From: Candidatus Heimdallarchaeota archaeon
GTDB lineage: Archaea; Asgardarchaeota; Heimdallarchaeia; Heimdallarchaeales; Kariarchaeaceae
Assembly (NCBI GenBank): GCA_021399405.1
Contig: JAAFKL010000075.1
Span: 1 to 25,262 of the forward strand
Reading direction: 5' to 3'
Length of the DNA: 25,262 nt
In this document: in pieces, positions 1-7,848 of the stretch
Position numbering within the stretch: the first letter of the stretch is position 1
How the letters are laid out: each line of letters begins with the position of its first letter
Notes under the pieces: generated by a model
What the model saw: only the letters and a program-made list of their open reading frames with translations
Told to the model about the DNA's origin: nothing
Databases searched by the model: none
Made by a program: the position numbers and the translations under genes

Positions 1-1
1 T

Positions 2-253
2 ATGAATGCACTATGTCAAGATTGTGGCAAGCACATGCCATCATACGTAAAATTTTGCTATGACTGCGGTCATAAAGTTACTACCCAAGGGTATGTCGAT
101 CAATATACCGACGGCACAGAGAAAACCACTATTGGTAAAATTGTTGATTACCTCAGTATAACCTTAATGGCTGGGTTTGGTGGAATTCTATTTCTAACCG
201 TTGGGTTCGTGATGCTCTACTACACCTTGTTCTACCTAGATCTATTCACATAA
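2..253 (+). CDS. Small zinc-ribbon membrane protein
   Basis: An 83-residue protein. It opens with a zinc ribbon: CxxC at residues 5-8 (CQDC) and CxxC at 19-22 (CYDC), each followed by Gly as in rubredoxin-like knuckles. One long or two short hydrophobic segments follow, at about residues 48-80. The ATG is the second base of the window, so an upstream start cannot be excluded, but opening just before the first CxxC is normal for this class. It lies 11 bp upstream of the haem-binding protein gene on the same strand and is probably co-transcribed with it. Zinc ribbon plus membrane helix is seen directly; the function is unknown. The same architecture recurs in the protein at the other end of the window (24168-25163). 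Confidence 0.7.
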   Translation: MNALCQDCGKHMPSYVKFCYDCGHKVTTQGYVDQYTDGTEKTTIGKIVDYLSITLMAGFGGILFLTVGFVMLYYTLFYLDLFT

Positions 254-264
254 GAGGAATCATA

Positions 265-1161
265 ATGAATGGTTCTTCTTTTAGAATTAAGTGGCTACTA
301 ACTATAGCTTTAGCTTTAGCTTTAATTCAAACTCAACCGGCTATTGCAGCAACCCAAACTTTTGTGGGACCTACATTCCCTGAAGCCGAGTTAGATCTAT
401 CGGATTCCCTAATTTCTACATCTTGGGAGGATATTACAACATTTTCAAGTGTAAAAGAATTTGGAACCGGAGGATTTGTTAAGTTTTCTCACAATACAAC
501 ACATGTATTCGTTTTACTCGCTGCAAATCTAACTCAGTGGATTGCTATTGAATTTGGATCTGATGGTCAAGAATGTATGGTAACAGGCAATGATGCTTGG
601 ATATTTTACATAAATGAACAAGAACAGTCGATTCAACCTGTAGATTCAAAATACAATGGTCTTGCAGTACCTGATCCCGATACCCAAGATGATTTAGCCA
701 CCGAAGCAATATTTGATGAAGATTTCATCTATATCGAAGTAATGAGAAAGTTCGATACATTAGACAACTCTGGTGGAGACCATGTGTTTAGCAACGGAAG
801 TACCTCATATATAACTTTCGCATCTAAAGATGACCATTTTGATGATAGAACAGCCTACTATCTTCAAATTCAGTTTAGTGATACAGGGGCCGTTCAAGAT
901 ATTGTAGTACCAGAAGTAGTAGATTGGAATGAACGGAAAGACCTCTTATTATTTTCATCTTTGATTGCTGTAACACTATTCATAGCAACCCATTATTTAG
1001 TACGGGTAAAATTCAGACCATTGGCCCATGGATCCAGATTCATTGATAGTACAATTATGAAGGCACCAAAGTTCAAGGAACGATGGAATACTCTTCTCGA
1101 TCGACAACCAGAACGAAAAAAGGATGAAAACTCTGAAAATATTGAAGGAGGTAACGCATAA
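265..1161 (+). CDS. Secreted, membrane-anchored haem-binding protein (DOMON / ethylbenzene dehydrogenase gamma-like)
   Basis: A 298-residue protein with an N-terminal signal peptide (Arg/Lys then a Leu/Ala-rich core, cleavage expected near the AIAA at about residues 26-29). A beta-rich extracytoplasmic domain of about 190 residues follows, then one transmembrane helix at about 226-246 and a basic cytoplasmic tail rich in Lys, Glu and Asn. The ectodomain contains WIAIEFG, then a Met, then GNDAWIFYI. This resembles the b-haem pocket of the DOMON/ethylbenzene-dehydrogenase gamma fold, where a Met near a GxD motif is an axial ligand. The stop overlaps the start of the cytochrome b gene by one base (TAATG), so the pair is very likely one translational unit. 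I infer that it passes electrons between an extracellular partner and the membrane cytochrome b. The family call is from fold-level resemblance; no CxxCH c-haem motif is present. Confidence 0.55.
   Translation: MNGSSFRIKWLLTIALALALIQTQPAIAATQTFVGPTFPEAELDLSDSLISTSWEDITTFSSVKEFGTGGFVKFSHNTTHVFVLLAANLTQWIAIEFGSDGQECMVTGNDAWIFYINEQEQSIQPVDSKYNGLAVPDPDTQDDLATEAIFDEDFIYIEVMRKFDTLDNSGGDHVFSNGSTSYITFASKDDHFDDRTAYYLQIQFSDTGAVQDIVVPEVVDWNERKDLLLFSSLIAVTLFIATHYLVRVKFRPLAHGSRFIDSTIMKAPKFKERWNTLLDRQPERKKDENSENIEGGNA
1147..1152 (+). promoter_or_regulatory. Shine-Dalgarno site for the cytochrome b gene
   Basis: GGAGGT lies 8 nt before the ATG at 1161, inside the end of the preceding reading frame. It fixes the start of the cytochrome b gene and shows that this organism uses Shine-Dalgarno sites within operons. 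Confidence 0.7.
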
Positions 1162-1907
1162 TGCTTCAATCATTGAGAAAAGAAAACACTGAAACCGAGG
1201 TAGATATAGTACCCCAGCACGATTATATTGTTGCATATCGATATAATACGCATCAAAGATTCCAACACCTGTTGAATTTAATTTGTATGAATTTATTTTT
1301 CATTACAGGACTTGAAATCTATATGGGAGAATTCCCCCTAGGAGGTTATGAATTCACTCAAGATTTACATGTTGTTTTGGGTCTCTTTATTGTCTATTGG
1401 AGCATATATCTTTATCTTGTAATACTTTTCAAGGATAAAAAATTTGGAGATATCATCCCCACACCCAGAGATGTTCTAGATTTATTCACAATTCTATTAT
1501 GTGCAATCCGTATCCTACCTGATTCGAAATACCCTCATTACGATTTCTATGACCCTAAATTGAGGAAATATGTAATGAAATATCATCCAACTCAGAAATT
1601 CCTTGCGACTGCAAACTTCTTTATGTTGATTTTTATTTCAATCACAGGATTTGCCCTTTATGAACAAATTTCACCAGGGACTCTGTGGATTATCGGTACA
1701 GGAGCTATGAATATCATTACACCAATTGTTGATTTGGGGTTACCACTTAGATTTCTTCATTTTGCAATTTTTGTGTACTTTTTTGCCAGCACCAGCATAC
1801 ACATGTATTTCACCCTACTCAAAGAAAACAGAGGCCGATTACATGGAATGCTGATTGGTGGCGAGAGAATATATGTTGAAGGTAAGAATCCTAACGAAAG
1901 TCATTAA
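1161..1907 (+). CDS. Cytochrome b561 / formate dehydrogenase gamma-like di-haem membrane protein
   Basis: A 248-residue integral membrane protein with four main hydrophobic segments, at about residues 36-55, 68-90, 148-168 and 196-220. Histidines fall where the Ni,Fe-hydrogenase/formate dehydrogenase cytochrome b family holds its two b haems: H31/H36 at the start of helix 1, H70 in helix 2, and H200 and H214 in the last helix. The YHPTQK segment (141-146) before helix 3 matches the conserved loop of that family. The start overlaps the stop of the haem-binding protein gene, behind a strong GGAGGT. The pair most likely forms a membrane electron-transfer module linking the quinone pool or a dehydrogenase to the outside face. 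No catalytic molybdopterin or iron-sulfur subunit is visible in the window, so the substrate is unknown. Confidence 0.7.
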   Translation: MLQSLRKENTETEVDIVPQHDYIVAYRYNTHQRFQHLLNLICMNLFFITGLEIYMGEFPLGGYEFTQDLHVVLGLFIVYWSIYLYLVILFKDKKFGDIIPTPRDVLDLFTILLCAIRILPDSKYPHYDFYDPKLRKYVMKYHPTQKFLATANFFMLIFISITGFALYEQISPGTLWIIGTGAMNIITPIVDLGLPLRFLHFAIFVYFFASTSIHMYFTLLKENRGRLHGMLIGGERIYVEGKNPNESH

Positions 1908-1955
1908 TTACTACAATCAATAATACGCATATTAATTCAAAACATAATATTTGCA

Positions 1956-1973
1956 CTTTTTATATATATATAC
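1956..1973 (+). promoter_or_regulatory. Candidate TATA box upstream of asnA
   Basis: A run of alternating T and A (TTTTTATATATATATA) lies about 140 nt before the asnA start. It would place transcription near 1990-2000 and leave a leader of about 115 nt. It is the best TATA-like stretch in this 207-bp gap, but the gap is AT-rich throughout, so support is modest. Confidence 0.3.
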
Positions 1974-2114
1974 AACCTAAATTATAGCTTATGAGAGAGA
2001 TTACTGTCCATTTGTATATATTCCTCTATTATTTTGAGATTAATTCCGATAAATTAATGAAAACCTAAAAGATATAATTGACAAAAATCAACCAATCTAC
2101 GAAATAAGTAGAAT

Positions 2115-3254
2115 GTGATAAGTATGTTAGATAAACAAGCAGATCTGGCTGGACCGGGAATAGGCAATTATGAAGACGTTGAAAAAATTCTTCCTGAGAA
2201 TTATAGTTCATTGTTGACTCCAAAAGAAACTCAAATCGCAATTACAGAAGTCAAAAAATACATTGAAGAGAATTTAGGCAAAGAACTCAATCTAATGAGA
2301 GTTGAGGTACCTTTGATTGTAGATGAAACAAGTGGAGTAAATGATTTTTTAGACCGAGATGGATCTCGCAGTCCGGTAAGTTTCCATATATCAAATGATT
2401 ATGGGAAAAATCCAATTAATGCTCAAGTTGTGCAGGCAGCTACTAAATGGAAGAGAATGGCACTCAAACAATTCGATTTTCAACCTGGCGAAGGCTTATA
2501 CACAGATATGCGAGCTGTTCGGAAGGATTATTTTCTAGATCATGATCACAGTGCCTATGTTGATCAATGGGATTGGGAATTAACCATTAAAGAAGATCAA
2601 AGAACTCTTGAATTTCTAACCGATGTTGTCAAAAAATTGTGGAAAGTAATTAAAGGCGCTGAAATTCATGTTCAGAAAATATTTCCACAACTCAAAACGG
2701 ATAAATATCCAGATCTCCCGGATGAATTAACTTTCTTACATGCGGAAGATATTCTTGAAATGTATCCGGACCTCCCCAGAAAACAAAGAGAAACAAAAAT
2801 AATTCAAAAATACCCAGCTATTTTCATTTACGGAATCGGGTGGAAATTGGCGGATGGATATCCACATGAAATGCGAGCTGCAGATTATGACGATTGGATT
2901 ACTGAAACCATATCTACAGATGGAAGACCTATGCATGGACTAAACGGTGATATCTTAATTTGGAATCCTGTAACTAAAAGACGTCATGAGCTCACATCAA
3001 TGGGAATAAGGGTGACAAAAGAGACATTAAAATTACAACTTCAAATGACAGACCAAATGGATTTTCTCGAATTTCCTTATCATCAAGCGATTATAAATGA
3101 TGAAATACCACTCAGTATTGGAGGAGGCATAGGACAATCTCGGACTTATATGTCTATACTCAAAAAAGCGCATATAGGTGAATGTAGTGTCACTGTCTGG
3201 CCTAAAATTTTGAAAGATATTTGTGCAAAGAAGAATATACACGTATTAGAATAG
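2115..3254 (+). CDS. asnA: Aspartate-ammonia ligase (asparagine synthetase A)
   Basis: A 379-residue protein that makes asparagine from aspartate, ammonia and ATP (with AMP and PPi release) in the cytosol. It is a class II aminoacyl-tRNA-synthetase-like fold related to AspRS. Recognisable AsnA segments along the protein: LIVDETSGVNDFL near residue 70, WKRMALKQFDF with GEGLYTDM near 115-130, YVDQWDWE near 148-155, YPDLPRKQRE, FIYGIGWKLADG, RAADYDDW, LNGDILIWNP, and the C-terminal IGGGIGQSR that forms the ATP-binding motif 3 region. It is about 50 residues longer than E. coli AsnA (330), mainly through an N-terminal extension. The listed start is GTG; an in-frame ATG lies 9 nt downstream at 2124. 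It stands alone on the + strand between two intergenic gaps. The identification is secure. Confidence 0.95.
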   Translation: MISMLDKQADLAGPGIGNYEDVEKILPENYSSLLTPKETQIAITEVKKYIEENLGKELNLMRVEVPLIVDETSGVNDFLDRDGSRSPVSFHISNDYGKNPINAQVVQAATKWKRMALKQFDFQPGEGLYTDMRAVRKDYFLDHDHSAYVDQWDWELTIKEDQRTLEFLTDVVKKLWKVIKGAEIHVQKIFPQLKTDKYPDLPDELTFLHAEDILEMYPDLPRKQRETKIIQKYPAIFIYGIGWKLADGYPHEMRAADYDDWITETISTDGRPMHGLNGDILIWNPVTKRRHELTSMGIRVTKETLKLQLQMTDQMDFLEFPYHQAIINDEIPLSIGGGIGQSRTYMSILKKAHIGECSVTVWPKILKDICAKKNIHVLE

Positions 3255-3364
3255 CTATAATTAAATTATAAAAAAAAAAGAACCGAATTTTATCCTTACA
3301 CCCATTTATTTGAACTAATACCTCATTTATTTTTCAGAAAACTGTACTTGATTGCCAAAAGTAA

Positions 3365-3375
3365 TTTATAAATTT
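3365..3375 (+). promoter_or_regulatory. Candidate TATA box for the aCPSF1 gene
   Basis: TTTATAAATTT is a close match to the archaeal TATA element. It lies about 90 nt upstream of the aCPSF1 start, so transcription would begin near 3395 with a leader of about 60 nt. Confidence 0.4.
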
Positions 3376-3457
3376 CATCGGAATAATATTTGTATAGCCA
3401 TTATTTATGGGAATGGGAGAGGTTTTTTGATTATGCTAACTTATGGAAGGGTAGATT

Positions 3458-6400
3458 TTGTCGTCGGAACATGTACTTGACAAACTGATAGATCAAATTA
3501 ACAAGATTATCCCAGATGATGCTAGAGTCACTACAATTGAGTTTGAGGGACCTGAAGTGGCAATCTATTCCAAAAATATTTCCGTTTTGATGGACGCGGA
3601 AGGTCTTATTAGTCAAATAGCCCGGACCATCAGAAAAAGAGTTGTAATTAGATCAGACCCATCAATTCGGCTTCCTCATGAAAAAGCATTAATCAAACTC
3701 CAAGATCTTCTAAAGGACAAAGCTATAGTTGGCGAGATCGAATTCGATGAAAATATGGGTGAAGTAATCATCTATGTGGATCAGCCAAATAAATTGATGA
3801 AAAAGCAATTAGATATAATTAATATCATCACAAAAGAGACTCTATGGAGACCCAAGTTCTTTCGGATACCACCTATAAAATCGAATGTCATAAAATCCAT
3901 CCGTAATGTATTATTCAGTGATTCAGCCTCGAGGAAAGACGCTCTTAGAAGAATTGGTAAGATGGTTCATCGGGAGACTTTGTTACCCGAACCTATTATC
4001 AGAATTACCTCCTTGGGTGGATATCTAGAAGTCGGGAGAACTGCAACATTAGTCCAAACAGGTGATGCAAGTATCCTGGTAGACTGTGGTGTCAGTGTTG
4101 GCACATCTCAAGCATCTAAAATGCTTCCACGTTTTGATTTACCAGAATTTGAATTGTTGAATTTGGACGCTGTAGTCGTATCACATGCGCATTTGGACCA
4201 CTGTCTAACTGGTGACACACCTGTACTTATGGCTAATGGACATTGGAAGTTCATTCGAGATATTAATAAACATGAGAAAGTCCGAACCATGAACTGGAAT
4301 ACTGGAGACCATGATATTGGTATTGTTGAAAGAAAGACAATTACTAATGGCCATGATTTAATTAGAAATATTCAGACGACATATGGCAATATCAATGCTT
4401 CACAAAATCATCGTTTCTTTGTAGTGAAAAATCTTGAAATCACTGAGATTGAAGCCTCTAGGCTTGAATTAGATATGTTAATTCCGTTTCTAAACTCTCC
4501 TTCAACTAATATTGAAACTTCACAAATTCTATTAAATACCGACATAATTTTTGGTGGGAGAATAAGGATCAACGAAAAAATCAGTCAAGAAATCAAAAAA
4601 CTACGTATTAATGCAAATTATTCACAACGGGAATTAGCAGAAAAACTTGGTATACAAGCAAACACAATCTCAAAAATTGAAAATAACCAAAAACATGTTT
4701 ATCTAAATACTTTAAATTTAATTTTATCTGAATTTGGGCTGAAATATCAAGATTTCGCAAAACTACACAATTTGCTTCGTCTCCCCAATAAATTATCACC
4801 ACAACTTGCGCAGTTAGTAGGTTATATTCAAGGTGATGGTCATAAATCTGGGAGTTACACAATAAGAATAACTGAACAAGATACATCAGTAATTAATTAT
4901 TATGTCGAAATAATTCGCAAAATGTTTGGTTATAATCCAATTATTCGAGAGAGGACGGATACAGAATCTGAAACATACACTATTGAGATTAATAATAAAT
5001 TGATCGTAGATTTTCTTACATCTAATTTTGACACCGTTTTGAGCCTAAGTAGAGATATCCATGTTCCGATGAACATTGAAAATTCTTCTGAAGATATTGT
5101 AGCAGGATATTTGAAGGGTTTATATGACGCGGAAGGATCAGCAATTCCTGCTATAAAATTCACCAGCTATAGTTTATCATTAATTCAACATGTCCAGAAT
5201 TTGTTGTATCGATTAGGCATATATGCAGCATATAATGAAAACGATAAAGCAATTTATATCAATTCAATTCATGACAAAAGGATCTACCAAAGGAAAATTG
5301 ATTTCACAGCTAAAATTAAATCATATAAATTGAAATCCAGTATAGATCAATCGAAAGATACTGTATATCATGATCGCAATTTAATTCCCATTACTTCTGA
5401 AGATTTCAGCGAGATGCTTTTCAAAATAGGATATATAGGTCGCAGTCACCAAGGACCTAAAATAAGCGAGTTGCCAATGGGATTATTAGATTTCTATCGA
5501 AGGAAGAAGGGATATATAACACGTACAACAGCTGGTGTGTTAATAGAATTTCTTCAAGATAGATATTCAGAATTACTAAAGATTAATCAAAGAAGTAAGT
5601 TAATAGAGATAAGACGGTCTCTTTCAATTACCAGAAATAAGTTGAGCGGAAATACTGGATTAAGTTATATGCAAATTCAGTACAGAGAGGAAGGTTATGA
5701 AGACGAGAAATCAATTTTCTTAAAGAAATTCTTGTTATCGATGATTTCAGAAGCACTATCAAATATTGAAATCATAATAGGTCTAATTGAGCATTTATTA
5801 TCGATTAATGTTTCTTGGCAGAAAATTAAAAAAATTAATGATATTGTGAACAATGAGCCATTATACGACATTTCGGTAACTCCTAATCCTAATTTCATTG
5901 CAAACTCTATGGTAGTGCATAATTGTGGCTTCGTACCATTCTTATACAAATACGGCTATGAAGGTCCAATATTCACAACTGAGCCAACATTGAATTTAAT
6001 GACAATGCTACAGATTGATTATCTTGATATTGCTGAGAGAGAAGGTAAACTGATACCATATTCAAAAACAGATATCCGCAAATCAACTTTACATGCAATT
6101 ACAATTAATTATGGAGAGGTTACAGATATTGCCCCAGGTATTAAACTGACCATGCATAATGCAGGTCATATTCTTGGATCAGCAATCGTACACCTACATA
6201 TTGGTAATGGTAGATATAATTTAGCTTTTGCACATGATTTCAAATTTGCAAATTCTAGACTTCTGGATCGAGCTGTGCACAAATTTCCAAGATTGGAAGC
6301 AATTGTTATGGAAGCGACGTATGGCAATCCTGGAGATATGACACCTAAACGTCAGCAATCAGAGGATCAATTGGCCGCAATAATTACTAAAACTCTGGCG

Positions 6401-7093
6401 AGAGATGGAAAAGTATTGATTCCTGTTTTGGCTGTAGGAAGGGCACAAGAATTACAACTTGTAATTGAACATCTTATGCAGAACAAAATGATTCCTGAAG
6501 TTCCAGTTTATGTAGATGGAATGATCAAAGAAGCAACTGCAATAACGACCAACCACCCCGAATTCCTTTCAAGACAACTTAGAGGAATGATATTCGATAA
6601 AGGACATAATCCATTCTTGGCTCCATTTTTCCATGAGATATCGATAAGAGAAGAACGTGATGAAGTACTAGATGGCGACAAATGTATTATTATGGCCACT
6701 AGCGGTATGCTTGTGGGAGGACCAAGTGTTTACTATTTCAATGGATTAGCAGAAGATGAGAAGAACACATTAATTTTCGTTTCATATCAAGGGAAAGGAA
6801 CATTAGGCAGGAAGGTTGAGGAAGGTGCTGAATCCATAATTGTTAGGAATCAACAAGATAAATCAGTGGAGTTATCTGTTAATTTAGAGGTTCACCGGAT
6901 ATCTGGTTTTACAGGTCATTCTGATAGAAGGGAATTAATGGAATATGCAAAACGCCTTTCGCCTCGTCCAAAGAAGTATCTGATAATGCATGGTGAGATG
7001 AGTAAATGTGAAACATTAGCCAAAAGTATAGGAAAGTCAGTCAAACGTGATGCAATTGCCCCTCCAATTGGTACAACTACAAGATTATATTGA
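3458..7093 (+). CDS. Archaeal CPSF1-type KH/beta-CASP ribonuclease, interrupted by an intein
   Basis: A 1211-residue precursor; removing the 574-residue intein leaves 637 residues, the normal aCPSF1 size. The enzyme is an archaeal homologue of the eukaryotic cleavage factor CPSF73. It cuts RNA 3' ends and drives transcription termination behind U-rich tracts. The N-terminal ~150 residues are KH-like. The metallo-beta-lactamase core follows: ILVDCG (motif 1), SHAHLDH at 242-248 (motif 2, Zn ligands), HNAGHILGSAIVH (motif 3) and AHDFKF (motif 4). The beta-CASP part has MEATYG (motif A), PVLAVGRAQEL (motif B) and SGFTGHSDR (motif C). All catalytic motifs are intact once the intein is removed. 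The start is TTG; an in-frame TAG at 3452 rules out any upstream start, and GGAAGGG lies just before it. It is convergent with the PUA gene, 17 bp away. Confidence 0.95.
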   Translation: MSSEHVLDKLIDQINKIIPDDARVTTIEFEGPEVAIYSKNISVLMDAEGLISQIARTIRKRVVIRSDPSIRLPHEKALIKLQDLLKDKAIVGEIEFDENMGEVIIYVDQPNKLMKKQLDIINIITKETLWRPKFFRIPPIKSNVIKSIRNVLFSDSASRKDALRRIGKMVHRETLLPEPIIRITSLGGYLEVGRTATLVQTGDASILVDCGVSVGTSQASKMLPRFDLPEFELLNLDAVVVSHAHLDHCLTGDTPVLMANGHWKFIRDINKHEKVRTMNWNTGDHDIGIVERKTITNGHDLIRNIQTTYGNINASQNHRFFVVKNLEITEIEASRLELDMLIPFLNSPSTNIETSQILLNTDIIFGGRIRINEKISQEIKKLRINANYSQRELAEKLGIQANTISKIENNQKHVYLNTLNLILSEFGLKYQDFAKLHNLLRLPNKLSPQLAQLVGYIQGDGHKSGSYTIRITEQDTSVINYYVEIIRKMFGYNPIIRERTDTESETYTIEINNKLIVDFLTSNFDTVLSLSRDIHVPMNIENSSEDIVAGYLKGLYDAEGSAIPAIKFTSYSLSLIQHVQNLLYRLGIYAAYNENDKAIYINSIHDKRIYQRKIDFTAKIKSYKLKSSIDQSKDTVYHDRNLIPITSEDFSEMLFKIGYIGRSHQGPKISELPMGLLDFYRRKKGYITRTTAGVLIEFLQDRYSELLKINQRSKLIEIRRSLSITRNKLSGNTGLSYMQIQYREEGYEDEKSIFLKKFLLSMISEALSNIEIIIGLIEHLLSINVSWQKIKKINDIVNNEPLYDISVTPNPNFIANSMVVHNCGFVPFLYKYGYEGPIFTTEPTLNLMTMLQIDYLDIAEREGKLIPYSKTDIRKSTLHAITINYGEVTDIAPGIKLTMHNAGHILGSAIVHLHIGNGRYNLAFAHDFKFANSRLLDRAVHKFPRLEAIVMEATYGNPGDMTPKRQQSEDQLAAIITKTLARDGKVLIPVLAVGRAQELQLVIEHLMQNKMIPEVPVYVDGMIKEATAITTNHPEFLSRQLRGMIFDKGHNPFLAPFFHEISIREERDEVLDGDKCIIMATSGMLVGGPSVYYFNGLAEDEKNTLIFVSYQGKGTLGRKVEEGAESIIVRNQQDKSVELSVNLEVHRISGFTGHSDRRELMEYAKRLSPRPKKYLIMHGEMSKCETLAKSIGKSVKRDAIAPPIGTTTRLY
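4202..5923 (+). mobile_element. Intein with XRE-type HTH and LAGLIDADG homing endonuclease in aCPSF1
   Basis: A 574-residue class 1 intein, residues 249-822 of the precursor. It starts with Cys (CLTGDTPVLM, block A). Block B is ASQNHRFFVV, with the catalytic His. It ends YDISVTPNPNF...MVVHN (blocks F and G, with penultimate His and terminal Asn). The +1 extein residue is Cys of CGFVPF, so all splicing residues are present. Two LAGLIDADG helices are visible: LVGYIQGDG (4814-4840) and YLKGLYDAEG (5108-5137), each with its acidic residue, so the endonuclease looks active. A helix-turn-helix (4580-4741) lies between block B and the first LAGLIDADG helix, containing SQRELAEKLGIQANTISKIE. A further ~200 residues of unknown fold lie after the endonuclease core and before block F. 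Splicing joins HLDH to CGFVPF. Base composition looks slightly more AT-rich than the host gene. Confidence 0.95.
4580..4741 (+). other. XRE-type helix-turn-helix segment inside the intein
   Basis: Residues 375-428 of the precursor (intein residues 127-180) read as a Cro/C1-type HTH: a first helix ISQEIKKLR, then SQRELAEKLGIQ, a turn, and the recognition helix ANTISKIENN, followed by LNTLNLILSEFGL. It probably adds DNA-binding specificity to the homing endonuclease. The family assignment is by pattern and is strong; the role is inferred. Confidence 0.8.
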
Positions 7094-7110
7094 TTTATTA
7101 TTAAAAGGGA

Positions 7111-7608
7111 TTATTTCTTATCAGGGGTAAATTCAAACCATTTATCCTTTAACCAATGTAAATTCTTGATGCATTTACCTCCCGTCATATTTCTCATATC
7201 CACAGCATCATATAATGCTTTACCGAATGCAAGTGGACTCTGATTTCTTTCCTCAACAATTACGACTAGCTTACCCTCAAGTACATCATCCGACACATCT
7301 GTTATTCCAGGTCTCATTATATCGGCCCCATTAGTTACAAATTTAATAGCTCCGAGATCAACTATAATTTTGGGAACGATCAAATTTAATTTACGAGCTA
7401 ATTTTACACTAGGAATGAGAAGCTGGTTAATTTCTAGAAACAACACATTCCCTGAGAGGAGAATGAGAGATTCGCCTTTTGAGAAGGTATACCGCACCAA
7501 TGGTGCTTTTCTTGGAAGTAATTCTTCTGGATTGTCAATTAAAATAGAAGCATCTTGAATAATCTTTTTTCTGTCTTTACCGCTTAGATGCAATATTGAG
7601 TAACTCAT
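7111..7608 (-). CDS. PUA-domain RNA-binding protein, MCT-1/Tma20-like
   Basis: A 165-residue protein from the ATG at 7608 with AGGG just upstream. A longer form from 7662 would add 18 residues without family resemblance. The C-terminal half is a PUA domain. DLGAIKFVTNGADIMRPGIT corresponds closely to the [20 protein letters not shown] segment of human MCT-1, and the ending NLHWLKDKWFEF matches its NIHYLNDGLW. The N-terminal half, with KAPLVRYTF and NVLFLEINQLLIPS, fits the DUF1947-like domain of the same family. Eukaryotic relatives (MCTS1/Tma20, eIF2D) bind the small ribosomal subunit and act in reinitiation and recycling; a ribosome-linked role is inferred here. It is convergent with aCPSF1 and divergent from PAN. 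Confidence 0.85.
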   Translation of the reverse strand: MSYSILHLSGKDRKKIIQDASILIDNPEELLPRKAPLVRYTFSKGESLILLSGNVLFLEINQLLIPSVKLARKLNLIVPKIIVDLGAIKFVTNGADIMRPGITDVSDDVLEGKLVVIVEERNQSPLAFGKALYDAVDMRNMTGGKCIKNLHWLKDKWFEFTPDKK

Positions 7609-7848
7609 ATTAGTTTCCCTATTGTCTATATTGTATTGGTGTACAAGAAAGATTCGATCCACGACTTATGTTTAATCCTTGATTACAATTGTATTGTAAC
7701 ACTACATCACCGGCTAAGCACTCTAGTAAAATTATCCGCAAGATTCTTTATTATAGAGCGATAAATTACATCTCAATCAATATTAGGTGATCATGCTACC
7801 AATGTTAACTTTAATAATGAAGAAGTTCCTTACTAAAATAAGGGAACT

